Below are positions 1-7,222 of a DNA stretch of 27,321 bases, one piece after another (position 1 is the first letter of the stretch; the number at the start of each line of letters is the position of its first letter). A program made the translations under genes and the position numbers. The notes under the pieces are model-generated. The model had not been told where the DNA came from. It did no database searches and saw nothing but the letters and a program-made list of their open reading frames with translations. The stretch is from Thermodesulfobacteriaceae bacterium (GTDB taxonomy: Bacteria > Desulfobacterota > Thermodesulfobacteria > Thermodesulfobacteriales > Thermodesulfobacteriaceae), in NCBI GenBank assembly GCA_015494725.1, contig WGAR01000081.1:1-27321 (forward strand), read 5' to 3'.

Positions 1-270
1 GGTGCCCGGGGGGCCCGGCTGGTCCAGCCCGAAGAGACCCGGGATTTCCCGGCCGAATCTCCCTCCCGGGTGGTGGACAATACCGGGGCCGGGGATTTCT
101 TCGACGCCGGGGTGCTGGCGGGTCTGGCCCTAGGGTTCCCCCTGGAGCAATGTCTGCGACTGGGCCTCAAGGTGGCCGCGGCCAGTCTCTCCGATTACGG
201 CCGGCGGGGTTGTCCTTCCCGGGAAGAATTTTTAGAGTGGATCAGAGAACTGACCCCGGAGGAGGCATGA
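1..270 (+). CDS. PfkB-family carbohydrate kinase, C-terminal end (5' end outside window)
   Basis: Only the last 89 residues are present; the reading frame is open from base 1, so the gene begins outside the window. The visible part carries the second PfkB/ribokinase signature, VDNTGAGDFFDAG, at about residues 25-37 of the fragment. The Asp in GAGD is the family's catalytic base, which takes the proton from the sugar hydroxyl during ATP-dependent phosphorylation. After it come the usual C-terminal helices (GVLAGLALG and onward). The substrate cannot be told from this fragment; ribokinase, fructokinase, adenosine kinase and ADP-heptose-type kinases all share the motif. The stop codon overlaps the start of the TldD gene by 4 bp (ATGA at 267-270), so the two are probably translated from one transcript. 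Confidence 0.85.
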   Translation, partial: GARGARLVQPEETRDFPAESPSRVVDNTGAGDFFDAGVLAGLALGFPLEQCLRLGLKVAAASLSDYGRRGCPSREEFLEWIRELTPEEA

Positions 271-1646
271 GCTCCATTCCCCTGCCTGCGGGCCTGGAAA
301 GGGTGCTGGGGGTCCTTTCCGCCGGAGCCCTTTACGCGGACCTCTATTTCGAACGCACCCGGGACCTGATCCTGGTCCTGGAGGGAGAAAACCTGGAGCA
401 GCTCTCCGCCGGAGAAGATACCGGGGTGGGTCTCCGGCGGATAGAACCCACCTACTATACCCGTTATGCCTTCTCCAACCAGCTGGAAACCGGAGTCCTT
501 CTGGATCTGGCCCGGGGGCTGAGACAGGGGGAGGAGGGCGGGATAGTCCATCCGGGGCCGCCGCGCCGCGAGAGCCTTTCCCCGAAGGTCCCCTTCGGGG
601 AGCGGGATCTGGCCTGGAAGGTGGAGTTGGTGAAACGGGCCGCTCGGGCCGCTTCCGGGCTCTCCTCGGAGATCCGGCAGGTGAGGGTCGTTTATCGGGA
701 AACGGAAAAGGAGATGGTCATTTTGACCTCGGAAGGGACCTGGGTGGAGGAGACCCGGCCCTATTTCCTCCTGGCGGTGCAGGTGGTGGCGGCCCGGGAG
801 GGGGAACTTCAACAGGGATACGAACCGGTGGGAGGCACGGTGGGGCTGGAACTCCTGGAGGAGGATCCTCCGGAGGAGGTGGCCCGGCGGGCGGCCGAGA
901 GGGCCCTGCTCATGTTATCGGCCCGAAGGGCCCCGGGCGGACGGCTGCCGGTGGTGCTCTCCTCCTCCGCCGGGGGCACCATGATCCACGAGGCGGTGGG
1001 CCACGGCCTGGAGGCCGATCACGCCGAAGAGGGTTTTTCCGTCTATTCCGGCCGCCTGGGAGAGGAAGTGGCCTCGCCCCTTATCACCGTGATCGATGAC
1101 CCCACCCTTCCGGGTCGGCGGGGTTCCTATCTCTTCGACGACGAGGGAGTGCCGGCCGAAAGGGTGGTCTTGATCGAGAAGGGGGTCCTTAAGACCTATC
1201 TTTACGACCGGGTCACGGCCCTCAAGTTCGGGAAGAGGCCCAACGGGCACGGACGCCGGGAATCCTACCGTCACCGTCCCCTTCCCCGTATGGCCAACAC
1301 CTACATTGCTCCCGGTCCGCACGATCCCCGGGAGATCATTCGCAGTGTCCCTTACGGTCTTCTGGTGAAGAAGATGGGCGGGGGAGAGGTCAATCCGGTA
1401 ACCGGGGATTTTGTCTTTGAGGTTACCGAGGGGTATCTGATCCAGGACGGAGAGGTGGGGGATCCCGTGCGGGGGGCCACCCTGGTGGGTAACGGCCCGG
1501 AGGTCCTCCGCACCATAGACATGGTGGGGAACGATCTGGGGTTCGGGATCGGTACCTGCGGAAAGGATGGTCAGGGGGTTCCGGTGTCCGATGCCCAGCC
1601 CACCCTGCGCATTCCGGAACTGGTGGTCGGCGGCGAAGTCCAATAA
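267..1646 (+). CDS. tldD: TldD/PmbA-family metalloprotease
   Basis: This 459-residue protein is the usual length for the TldD/PmbA family. The open frame extends further upstream, but ATG 267 overlaps the previous stop (ATGA) and gives a normal N-terminus (MSSIPLPAGLERV). The zinc-protease motif HEAVGH lies at residues 241-246 within GGTMIHEAVGHGLEAD, and the C-terminal Cys431 in GIGTCGKDG matches the position of the third zinc ligand in TldD. TldD normally works with TldE (PmbA) as a heterodimer that degrades unfolded peptides and matures some peptide antibiotics and antitoxins. TldD carries the catalytic HExxxH, as here. No tldE partner is in the window. A short hairpin and a good Shine-Dalgarno sequence separate it from the next gene. 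Confidence 0.9.
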   Translation: MSSIPLPAGLERVLGVLSAGALYADLYFERTRDLILVLEGENLEQLSAGEDTGVGLRRIEPTYYTRYAFSNQLETGVLLDLARGLRQGEEGGIVHPGPPRRESLSPKVPFGERDLAWKVELVKRAARAASGLSSEIRQVRVVYRETEKEMVILTSEGTWVEETRPYFLLAVQVVAAREGELQQGYEPVGGTVGLELLEEDPPEEVARRAAERALLMLSARRAPGGRLPVVLSSSAGGTMIHEAVGHGLEADHAEEGFSVYSGRLGEEVASPLITVIDDPTLPGRRGSYLFDDEGVPAERVVLIEKGVLKTYLYDRVTALKFGKRPNGHGRRESYRHRPLPRMANTYIAPGPHDPREIIRSVPYGLLVKKMGGGEVNPVTGDFVFEVTEGYLIQDGEVGDPVRGATLVGNGPEVLRTIDMVGNDLGFGIGTCGKDGQGVPVSDAQPTLRIPELVVGGEVQ

Positions 1647-1649
1647 CCG

Positions 1650-1667
1650 GGTGGTGAAAAGACCACC
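1650..1667 (+). other. Small hairpin between tldD and the next gene
   Basis: A perfect 6-bp inverted repeat, GGTGGT (1650-1655) and ACCACC (1662-1667), encloses a 6-base loop in the 36-bp gap after the tldD stop. No T-run follows, so it is not an intrinsic terminator. It sits just before the Shine-Dalgarno sequence GGAGGAG (1671-1677), and might stabilise the upstream mRNA or tune translation. It could also be chance. Confidence 0.35.
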
Positions 1668-1682
1668 GCAGGAGGAGTAAAG

Positions 1683-2444
1683 ATGGAATTGACGATTCTC
1701 GGTTCCGGAACGGGCTGGCCCCGGCGTGAAAGGAACGCCGCGGGCTACGTGCTGCGGGCCGGGGACTGGGTCCTTCTCCTGGATTGCGGCCCGGGGACCC
1801 TGCGGCGTCTCACCGAGGCCGGCGTGGATATCAACGAACTCGACCTCCTCTTCCTCTCCCACTGGCACCCGGACCATGTCTCCGATCTGGTGCCCTATCT
1901 CTTTGCCACCCGTTACGGGCTGGGATTCACCCGGGGAAGGCCGGTACGCCTGATCTCCGCCGAGGGGATCCGGGACTTTCTCAAGGCTCTACGGCAGGCC
2001 TACGGCCACTGGATCGATCCCCCGGAGGGGCTGCTGCAGATAATGGAACGACCGCGGGGGGTGCGTTCCCGGCTGGAATTTCCGGGTCTGGTCCTGGAGA
2101 CGGCTCCGGCCAAGCACAATCCGGAGAGCCTGGCCCTCCGGGTGGAGGCCGAGGGTCGGGTCCTGGTCTATACCGGGGACACGGAATACAGCCCGGAGAT
2201 AACCGAGCTTTCCCGCGGGGCGGATCTGCTGCTGGCCGAGTGTGCCTGCCCGGAGGATCGACCCGTGGAGGGCCATTCCACCCCCTCTCAGGCCGCCCGG
2301 ATGGCCGCCGAGGCCGGGGTCCCGCGTCTGGTCCTCACCCATTTCTATCCCCCGTGCGATCAGGCCGATCTCCTCACCCCGGCCCGTAAGTTTTTCTCCG
2401 GGGAGATCCTCTTGGCCCGGGATCTTTTGCGCATTACAATTTAG
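1683..2444 (+). CDS. RNase Z-like metallo-beta-lactamase-fold hydrolase
   Basis: A 253-residue protein with a complete dinuclear zinc site of the RNase Z/ElaC type. Visible are the HxHxDH motif HWHPDH at residues 60-65, a further His at 145 (AKHN), the bridging Asp166 (YTGDTE) and His220 (LTHFYPP). The N-terminus MELTILGSGTGWP is the first strand and loop typical of this group. Family members include tRNA 3'-processing nucleases, arylsulfatases and phosphodiesterases. The protein is short compared with RNase Z (about 300 residues) and I do not see a clear exosite insertion that grips tRNA, so a tRNase role is not established. A GGAGGAG Shine-Dalgarno sequence lies about 6 bases before the ATG. 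It is 36 bp after tldD and is probably cotranscribed. Confidence 0.85.
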   Translation: MELTILGSGTGWPRRERNAAGYVLRAGDWVLLLDCGPGTLRRLTEAGVDINELDLLFLSHWHPDHVSDLVPYLFATRYGLGFTRGRPVRLISAEGIRDFLKALRQAYGHWIDPPEGLLQIMERPRGVRSRLEFPGLVLETAPAKHNPESLALRVEAEGRVLVYTGDTEYSPEITELSRGADLLLAECACPEDRPVEGHSTPSQAARMAAEAGVPRLVLTHFYPPCDQADLLTPARKFFSGEILLARDLLRITI

Positions 2445-2447
2445 TTC

Positions 2448-2657
2448 ATGGATCCCAAGCTGCTGGAAAGTCTCAAACGCAAGGTCCAGCAGGAGCTGGT
2501 CAACCGCGAACGGGAAGTCCTGGAGTACTGGCTGGCGGAGCTGGAAAAGGTCTATCGGAAAAAACACCAGACCCTGGCGGAACTCAAAAGCGAGTTAAAT
2601 CTCCTTATGGAAAAGATGCGGAAGCGGCTTTCGGTTATTCAAACCAAAGGGATTTAG
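2448..2657 (+). CDS. Small helical hypothetical protein (69 aa)
   Basis: The ATG is 3 bases after the stop of the hydrolase gene, so this is probably the last gene of the plus-strand run, made by translational coupling; no clear Shine-Dalgarno sequence is seen apart from bases inside the upstream gene. The product is highly charged (Lys, Arg, Glu), has heptad-like Leu spacing and should be one or two long helices. It has no cysteines, signal peptide or membrane segment. I do not recognise a family. Its last 23 bases (2635-2657) overlap the end of ptsI on the opposite strand, so the two transcripts converge. It might be a spurious frame, but placement and composition favour a real gene. Confidence 0.6.
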   Translation: MDPKLLESLKRKVQQELVNREREVLEYWLAELEKVYRKKHQTLAELKSELNLLMEKMRKRLSVIQTKGI

Positions 2658-4377
2658 AGAAACGTTTGAGCTGAGGGCCGAAGACCTCGGCCAGGGCCTC
2701 ACGTACCTCGTCCTGACAGGTAAGGCGCAGGAGTTTTTCCACCACCTGCCGACACTGACGATAGGAAAGCTCCCGGATAAATAGTTTTACCTCCGGAATG
2801 CTCTGGGGGGTCATACTCAGTTCGTCCAGGTTCAGCCCTACCAGGACCGGGATATAGAGGAGTTCCCCGGCCATCTCTCCGCACATGGCCACCGGAATGC
2901 CGGCCCGATGGGCGGCTTCCACCGTGGTCCAGATGAAACGCAGCACCGCCGGATGCAGGGGTTCGTAAAGCTCGGAGACCTCCTGATTGCCCCTATCGAT
3001 GGCCAGGGTGTACTGGATGAGGTCGTTGGTACCGATACTGAAGAAATCCGCCTCCTTGGCCAGGAGATCCGCCATGGCCACCGCGGAAGGCACCTCGATC
3101 ATGGCCCCCACCGGGATCTCCGGATCGAAAGGGTGTCCCTCCTGCGCCAGTTCCTGTTTGATCTCCTCCACCAGGTTGCGGGCCCGCAGAAATTCGGTCA
3201 CCCCGGAGATCATGGGAAACATGATCTTAACCTTTCCGTAGGCACTGGCCCGGAGGATGGCCCTCAGCTGGGTGCGGAACAGGGATTCCTCGCGCAGGCA
3301 GAGTCTGATGGCCCGGAGCCCCAGGGCGGGGTTGATTTCCCGGGGGAGATTCAGGACCGAGGCGAACTTGTCTCCGCCGAGGTCCAGGGTGCGGATGGTT
3401 ACCGGATGAGGGGCCACGGTCTCCACTACCTGTCGATAGGTCTCAAAGAGGAGTTCCTCCGGGGGAAGGTCCTCCCGGGCCACGTAGAGGTATTCGGTGC
3501 GGAAGAGCCCCACCCCCTCGGCCCCGTATTCCCGGGCGTAGGGAATCTCCTCCGGGAGGTCCAGGTTGGCCCGGAGCACCACCCGGTGCCCGTCCCGGGT
3601 GACCGCCGGCAGATCCGCCACCTGGTGCAATCGGGACTGGAGTTTTCGGAACCGCCGTTCCCTCTGTTCGAATTCCCGAATGGTTTCGGGATCCGGATTC
3701 ACGAAGATCTCCCCGGTGGTACCATCTACCGCCAGGAGATCTCCGGGGGAGATTTCCTCCAGGGCCCCTTTGGCCGCTACCACCGCGGGGATCCCCAGAC
3801 TGCGGGCCACGATGGCCGTATGCGAGGTGCGACTTCCGGCCTCGGTAACGAAGGCCAGGGTGTTCTCCGGACGCAGGTTGATGGTATCGGCCGGGGAGAG
3901 ATCCCGGGCCACGATGATGGCCCTCTCCGGACCACCGAGGGGTTTTTCGCCCCTCAGGGCCCCGATGATCATCTCCACCAGACCCTCGAGATCCCGGAAC
4001 CTTTCCCGGAAATAGGCATCCGGAAGTTCGGAAAAGATCTTCTGGTATCTGCGGAGTACTTTGAGGAGGGCCCACTCGGCATTGAAGCCCTGCCGGATGA
4101 TCTCCGAGGCCTCAGCCACCAGGGAGGGGTCCTCCACCAGGAAACGCTGGGCCTCGAAAATGGCCCGCACCTCTCCCAGGTTTTCCGGGATCCTTTCCTG
4201 GGCCCGGCGGATATTCCGGGCCGTGGTCTCCATGGCCTGCCGGAGACGCCGGATTTCCTCTTCGATTTCCTCGGGGGGGATACGGGTGCGGGTGACTTTG
4301 ATGTGCCCGGGAAAGATCACGTGGGCCGGGCCTACCGCCACCCCGGCGGAGACTCCCAGGCCGCGCAGGGTCTTCAT
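2635..4377 (-). CDS. ptsI: Phosphoenolpyruvate-protein phosphotransferase (PTS Enzyme I)
   Basis: This 580-residue protein has full Enzyme I length. It takes phosphate from phosphoenolpyruvate and passes it to HPr in the cytoplasm. The phosphorylated His186 lies in GSRTSHTAIVARSLGIP; the PEP-binding half shows RTLDLGGDK (residues 329-337), IMFPMI (385-390), IGTNDLIQYTL (448-458) and the C-terminal active-site Cys499 in AMCGEMAG. The N-terminal HPr-binding helical region and the swivelling domain are both present, so this is not a PEP synthase fragment. Its ATG overlaps the end of the HPr gene by 4 bp. No sugar-specific Enzyme II is in the window, so the pair may serve a regulatory phosphorelay or an EII encoded elsewhere. 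Confidence 0.96.
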   Translation of the reverse strand: MKTLRGLGVSAGVAVGPAHVIFPGHIKVTRTRIPPEEIEEEIRRLRQAMETTARNIRRAQERIPENLGEVRAIFEAQRFLVEDPSLVAEASEIIRQGFNAEWALLKVLRRYQKIFSELPDAYFRERFRDLEGLVEMIIGALRGEKPLGGPERAIIVARDLSPADTINLRPENTLAFVTEAGSRTSHTAIVARSLGIPAVVAAKGALEEISPGDLLAVDGTTGEIFVNPDPETIREFEQRERRFRKLQSRLHQVADLPAVTRDGHRVVLRANLDLPEEIPYAREYGAEGVGLFRTEYLYVAREDLPPEELLFETYRQVVETVAPHPVTIRTLDLGGDKFASVLNLPREINPALGLRAIRLCLREESLFRTQLRAILRASAYGKVKIMFPMISGVTEFLRARNLVEEIKQELAQEGHPFDPEIPVGAMIEVPSAVAMADLLAKEADFFSIGTNDLIQYTLAIDRGNQEVSELYEPLHPAVLRFIWTTVEAAHRAGIPVAMCGEMAGELLYIPVLVGLNLDELSMTPQSIPEVKLFIRELSYRQCRQVVEKLLRLTCQDEVREALAEVFGPQLKRFSKSLWFE

Positions 4378-4652
4378 AGCCCTGCCTCCAGGATCCTCCG
4401 GGCGGTTTCCAGGGCCTCTTCGGCTTCTTCTCCCTCGGCGATGAGGCGCAGACGGGTACCGGTGCGGGCTCCCAGGGTCAGGACATCGAGGATGCTTCCG
4501 GCGTCCACCATCCTTTCGCCGTGTCCCAGTCGTACCTGAGCCCGCAGCCCCCTGAGGGCCTTGGCCAGTCGTGCCGCCGGTCGAGCATGAAGGCCCAGAG
4601 CGCCGCGGATCTCGATCTCCGCCTCAATCCTCTTGGGTTCCTTCCCCTCCAT
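4374..4652 (-). CDS. ptsH: HPr-family phosphocarrier protein
   Basis: A 92-residue HPr. The active-site loop is GLHARPAARLAKAL with the phosphorylated His at residue 22, and the second helix begins at DAGSILDVLTLGA, where Ser53 occupies the position of the regulatory serine (Ser46 of Gram-positive HPr). It receives phosphate from Enzyme I, encoded next with a 4-bp overlap. The first 29 bases overlap the fmdB-like gene upstream. An AGGAGG sequence directly abuts the ATG with no spacer, which is not a normal Shine-Dalgarno distance, so translation is probably coupled to the upstream gene. The N-terminus has about seven extra residues compared with typical HPr. Whether an HPr kinase exists cannot be seen here. 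Confidence 0.93.
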   Translation of the reverse strand: MEGKEPKRIEAEIEIRGALGLHARPAARLAKALRGLRAQVRLGHGERMVDAGSILDVLTLGARTGTRLRLIAEGEEAEEALETARRILEAGL

Positions 4653-4995
4653 CCTCCTGGCTTCCGCCGCTTAATTCCCTCTCTATGTCCTCTTCGGCCT
4701 CGCTCATCACCTGGTCGAACTCGTCCCCCAGTTCATCCCCGAACTCCGCCCCCATCCTTTCCATGAAGCGTTTTACCTGTCTGGGGTCCTCCTCGTTCAG
4801 ATCCCCGAAAAGAGCGGGGTCAGCCAGACGCTCCAGACGGGAATCCAGGGACAGCCGGACCCTCACCCGGGATACCAGTTTGCGCATCCTGCGCGAGCCG
4901 CAGCGACGGCAATAGGGCTGGAAATCCTCCTCCCTAAAGACCAGATGTTCGGAGACCCGACGACAGTCCAGACACAGATATTCATACAGAGGCAT
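4624..4995 (-). CDS. FmdB-family zinc-ribbon protein
   Basis: A 123-residue protein. The first 42 residues are an FmdB-type zinc ribbon: MPLYEYLCLDC gives the first CxxC (Cys8, Cys11) and YCRRCG the second. The rest is acidic and helical, with several Glu/Asp-rich stretches and a C-terminal tail full of Gly and Glu. The FmdB name comes from a putative regulator of formamidase, but the family as a whole has no settled function. The GGAGGG Shine-Dalgarno sequence lies 6 bases before the ATG, inside the end of the DHH gene (14-bp overlap, 4982-4995), and the 3' end overlaps HPr. The context (DHH protein, HPr, Enzyme I) suggests cotranscription rather than a clear shared pathway. Confidence 0.8.
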   Translation of the reverse strand: MPLYEYLCLDCRRVSEHLVFREEDFQPYCRRCGSRRMRKLVSRVRVRLSLDSRLERLADPALFGDLNEEDPRQVKRFMERMGAEFGDELGDEFDQVMSEAEEDIERELSGGSQEDGGEGTQED

Positions 4996-6043
4996 TTTGA
5001 GCCCTCCGCGTCTCCCGGAGATCCCGAAAGTGTTTCTTGAGTAAACGGATAAGGAAGAGGGTGTTCAGGGAAACCTCGCCGTCGCCGTTTAAGTTTTTGA
5101 GGGGGATTTCGGCCCGGGCCTTTTCCCGGTGCCCCCCGGCGAACCCCAGCGCCCCGAAGGCCTTGCTGGCCAGGCGCCCGGCGTTCTTGCGATAACCGTC
5201 GCAGCGAATGATGATCACCAGCCGCTGACGATATTCTCCGGAGACAAAGACCCAGCCCACTTCCTGAACATGATTGAGAAAGTCGGCGATCACCACCAGG
5301 ATATCCGGATTGGGAACCCGCCCCACATGGGTGAAGAGACGGTGCTTGCGAAACTTCATGTTCTCCAGGGCCAGTTTGACATATTTGAGCTCGGAGCGCC
5401 GAATATCCGCGGCCTCGATCTTGTGCAGGAGGTGCCGGTTCATGTGTTTGAAGAGATGATGGAAACAGATGACGTCCTGAAGACTGCAATGTTTTTCGAA
5501 ATTGTCGGTATCGGTCTTGATGCCGTAAATGAGGGCCGTGGCCAGGGCCACCGAGGGCTTGATCCCGGCGGTGCGCAGATATTCGCCTAGAATGGTGGAG
5601 GTGGCCCCGTAATGCGGCCGAATGTCCACATAAGGGGCTTCCCAGCCTTCGGTCTCGGGATGATGATCGATCACCGCGTCGAACTGGATCTCCTGAAACA
5701 GGGCATTATGGGGGGGTTGGGCATCCACCAGGACCTTTTTGGTGAATTCCTTGGGATCGATCTGGGACCTTTTGACCACCGGAATCCGCAGGAGCTTGAT
5801 CATGAGCTGGTTGTTGATGCGCCGGATCTCGTTGACATGGGCGATGACCACCTGGGAGACCCGCTGGGCCAGCAAGCGCTTGACCGCCAGGGCGCTGGCC
5901 AGAGCGTCCGGATCGCCCCAGATCAGGATGAGGACCCGATCGTCCTTACGAAACAGGGAAAGAAAGGTCTTTAAACGTTCCCGATTGGAGCGAAACCGCA
6001 GCCGTTTACTGTTTCCGTTGCCTGAGCCCATGGTTTTTAACAA
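4982..6043 (-). CDS. DHH/DHHA1-family phosphoesterase-like protein (TTG start)
   Basis: A 353-residue protein of the DHH superfamily (NrnA/GdpP/RecJ relatives), which cleave short oligonucleotides or cyclic dinucleotides with Mn2+. Motif III is intact (VIDHHPE, Asp126-His127-His128), motif II Asp107 is present (VLVDAQ), and the DHHA1 end has GFAGGHREKARAEI. In motif I the two Asp of DPDALAS (44 and 46) are kept, but the usual metal-binding His four residues before the first Asp is Leu40. I chose TTG 6043 because AAGGGAGG lies 6 bases before it; ATG 6031 would be 18 bases away. That Shine-Dalgarno sequence is the 3' arm of the terminator hairpin described at 6042-6076. No CBS or membrane domain is present. 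Confidence 0.85.
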   Translation of the reverse strand: MLKTMGSGNGNSKRLRFRSNRERLKTFLSLFRKDDRVLILIWGDPDALASALAVKRLLAQRVSQVVIAHVNEIRRINNQLMIKLLRIPVVKRSQIDPKEFTKKVLVDAQPPHNALFQEIQFDAVIDHHPETEGWEAPYVDIRPHYGATSTILGEYLRTAGIKPSVALATALIYGIKTDTDNFEKHCSLQDVICFHHLFKHMNRHLLHKIEAADIRRSELKYVKLALENMKFRKHRLFTHVGRVPNPDILVVIADFLNHVQEVGWVFVSGEYRQRLVIIIRCDGYRKNAGRLASKAFGALGFAGGHREKARAEIPLKNLNGDGEVSLNTLFLIRLLKKHFRDLRETRRAQNASV

Positions 6044-6076
6044 AAAAAGCCTCCCTTAATATAGACCCAGGGAGGC
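6042..6076 (-). terminator. Intrinsic terminator overlapping a stop codon and the next gene's Shine-Dalgarno sequence
   Basis: On the minus strand an 8-bp perfect stem (GCCTCCCT at 6076-6069, AGGGAGGC at 6056-6049) encloses a 12-base loop and is followed at once by seven T (6048-6042). This is a textbook Rho-independent terminator. The TAA of the NamZ gene (6058-6056) lies at the base of the 3' arm and in the loop, the 3' arm is the Shine-Dalgarno sequence of the DHH gene, and the TTG start of that gene (6043-6041) uses the last two T of the run. It could therefore act as a terminator, a translational lock, or both. Confidence 0.85.
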
Positions 6077-7222
6077 TACTTCTTTTGCGTAATAAGTTAA
6101 GCCCTCCTTGAGACAAAAATCAAGGCCCTCCTCATCCATATTTCCGGCTATATAGGACGGAATACAGGGATGGCCGGAAATTATTTCAATAGGTTTTTTC
6201 TTTTCTTCGAATTCGTATGGAGGAGGTCGAAAAGAAAACTCGGAATGTGTAAGGGCCACGGCCCGAAGGATTTTCAGGCTGGTGCGTACCGGCTGAAAGA
6301 GCCGGGGGTCCAGGACATGGAGCTGGAATCCCCGACAGATCTGTCCCCGCCATTTATCGAAGGTGGGGGTAAAGAGGGTGGGGCGCAGGCGGGCCCCGGG
6401 GAGATCGATATCGCCGAGGATCCGCAGGACCCGCCGGGGGTCGAGCCAGGGGGCCCCGAAGAGTTCGAAGGGACGGGTGGTTCCCCGACCCTCGGAGAGA
6501 TTGGTCCCTTCGAGAAGGACCTGGCCGGGATAGACCAGGGCCGTATGGAAGGAGGGCATGTTGGGGGAAGGGGGCACCCAGGGGAGTCCGGTCTCCGGGA
6601 AATACATTCGGCGGCGGTAGCCGGTCATCTTGATCACCCTCAGGGGCAGGGAAAGACGCTGGCGGCGGTGAAAGAGTAAGGCGGCCTCTCCCGGGGTCAG
6701 GCCGTGGCGCAGGGGAAGTTCGGCATATCCCACCAGGGAGGAATATTCCGGCTGGAGAAGCGGGCCTTCCAGGGTGGAACCCAGGGGGTTGGGGCGGTCC
6801 AGGACCACCACCTCCACCCCGGCTTTTTCGGCGGCGGGAAGCAGCAGCCACAGGGTCCAGAGATAGGTATAGACCCGGCAGCCCACGTCCTGCAGGTCCA
6901 CCAGAAGGAGGTCCAGATCAGCCAGCACCTCCGCGGAGGGGGCCAGACGCGGGCCGTAAAGGCTATATATCGGCAGTCCGGTAAGGGGGTCCTCTCGGTC
7001 CGGGGTCCCGATCATGTTGGCCTGTTCGGTGCCGTAGAGACCGTGCTGCGGGGATAAAAGCCGTTTCAGGCGGGGGCCCAGGAGTTCCTTAAGGGCCAGG
7101 TGAGCCGGAACCAGATGGCCGGTTACCGCCGCCTGGTGGGTGAGAAGTCCCACCCGGCTGTATCGCCGCAGCCAGGAGGGATTCTCCGCCAGGAGTACGT
7201 CCAGACCGCTCCTTACCCTCAT
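6056..7222 (-). CDS. DUF1343/NamZ-like exo-beta-N-acetylmuramidase
   Basis: A 388-residue protein that looks like a full-length DUF1343 member. Family features seen are GLLTHQAAVTG (25-35), LLSPQHGLYGTEQAN, LLVDLQDVGCRVYTYLWT, VVLDRPNPLG, the PPSPNMPS stretch, LEGTNLSEGRGTTRPFELFGAPW, and a C-terminal YEFEEKKKPIEIISG. The characterised member NamZ of Bacillus subtilis removes terminal N-acetylmuramic acid from peptidoglycan fragments, so that is the likely role. No signal peptide is visible (MRVRSGLDVLLAE), which suggests cytoplasmic processing of recovered muropeptides, or a missed start. The ATG overlaps the stop of the amidase gene (ATGA, 7219-7222), a meaningful pairing because an amidase frees glycan from peptide. 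Its 3' end lies in the terminator hairpin. Confidence 0.85.
   Translation of the reverse strand: MRVRSGLDVLLAENPSWLRRYSRVGLLTHQAAVTGHLVPAHLALKELLGPRLKRLLSPQHGLYGTEQANMIGTPDREDPLTGLPIYSLYGPRLAPSAEVLADLDLLLVDLQDVGCRVYTYLWTLWLLLPAAEKAGVEVVVLDRPNPLGSTLEGPLLQPEYSSLVGYAELPLRHGLTPGEAALLFHRRQRLSLPLRVIKMTGYRRRMYFPETGLPWVPPSPNMPSFHTALVYPGQVLLEGTNLSEGRGTTRPFELFGAPWLDPRRVLRILGDIDLPGARLRPTLFTPTFDKWRGQICRGFQLHVLDPRLFQPVRTSLKILRAVALTHSEFSFRPPPYEFEEKKKPIEIISGHPCIPSYIAGNMDEEGLDFCLKEGLTYYAKEVASLGLY

Noticed and set aside
2908..4539. Long plus-strand open frame of 543 codons opposite ptsI
   Set aside because: It is a shadow of ptsI and the HPr gene caused by high GC; it has low-complexity composition and no motif.
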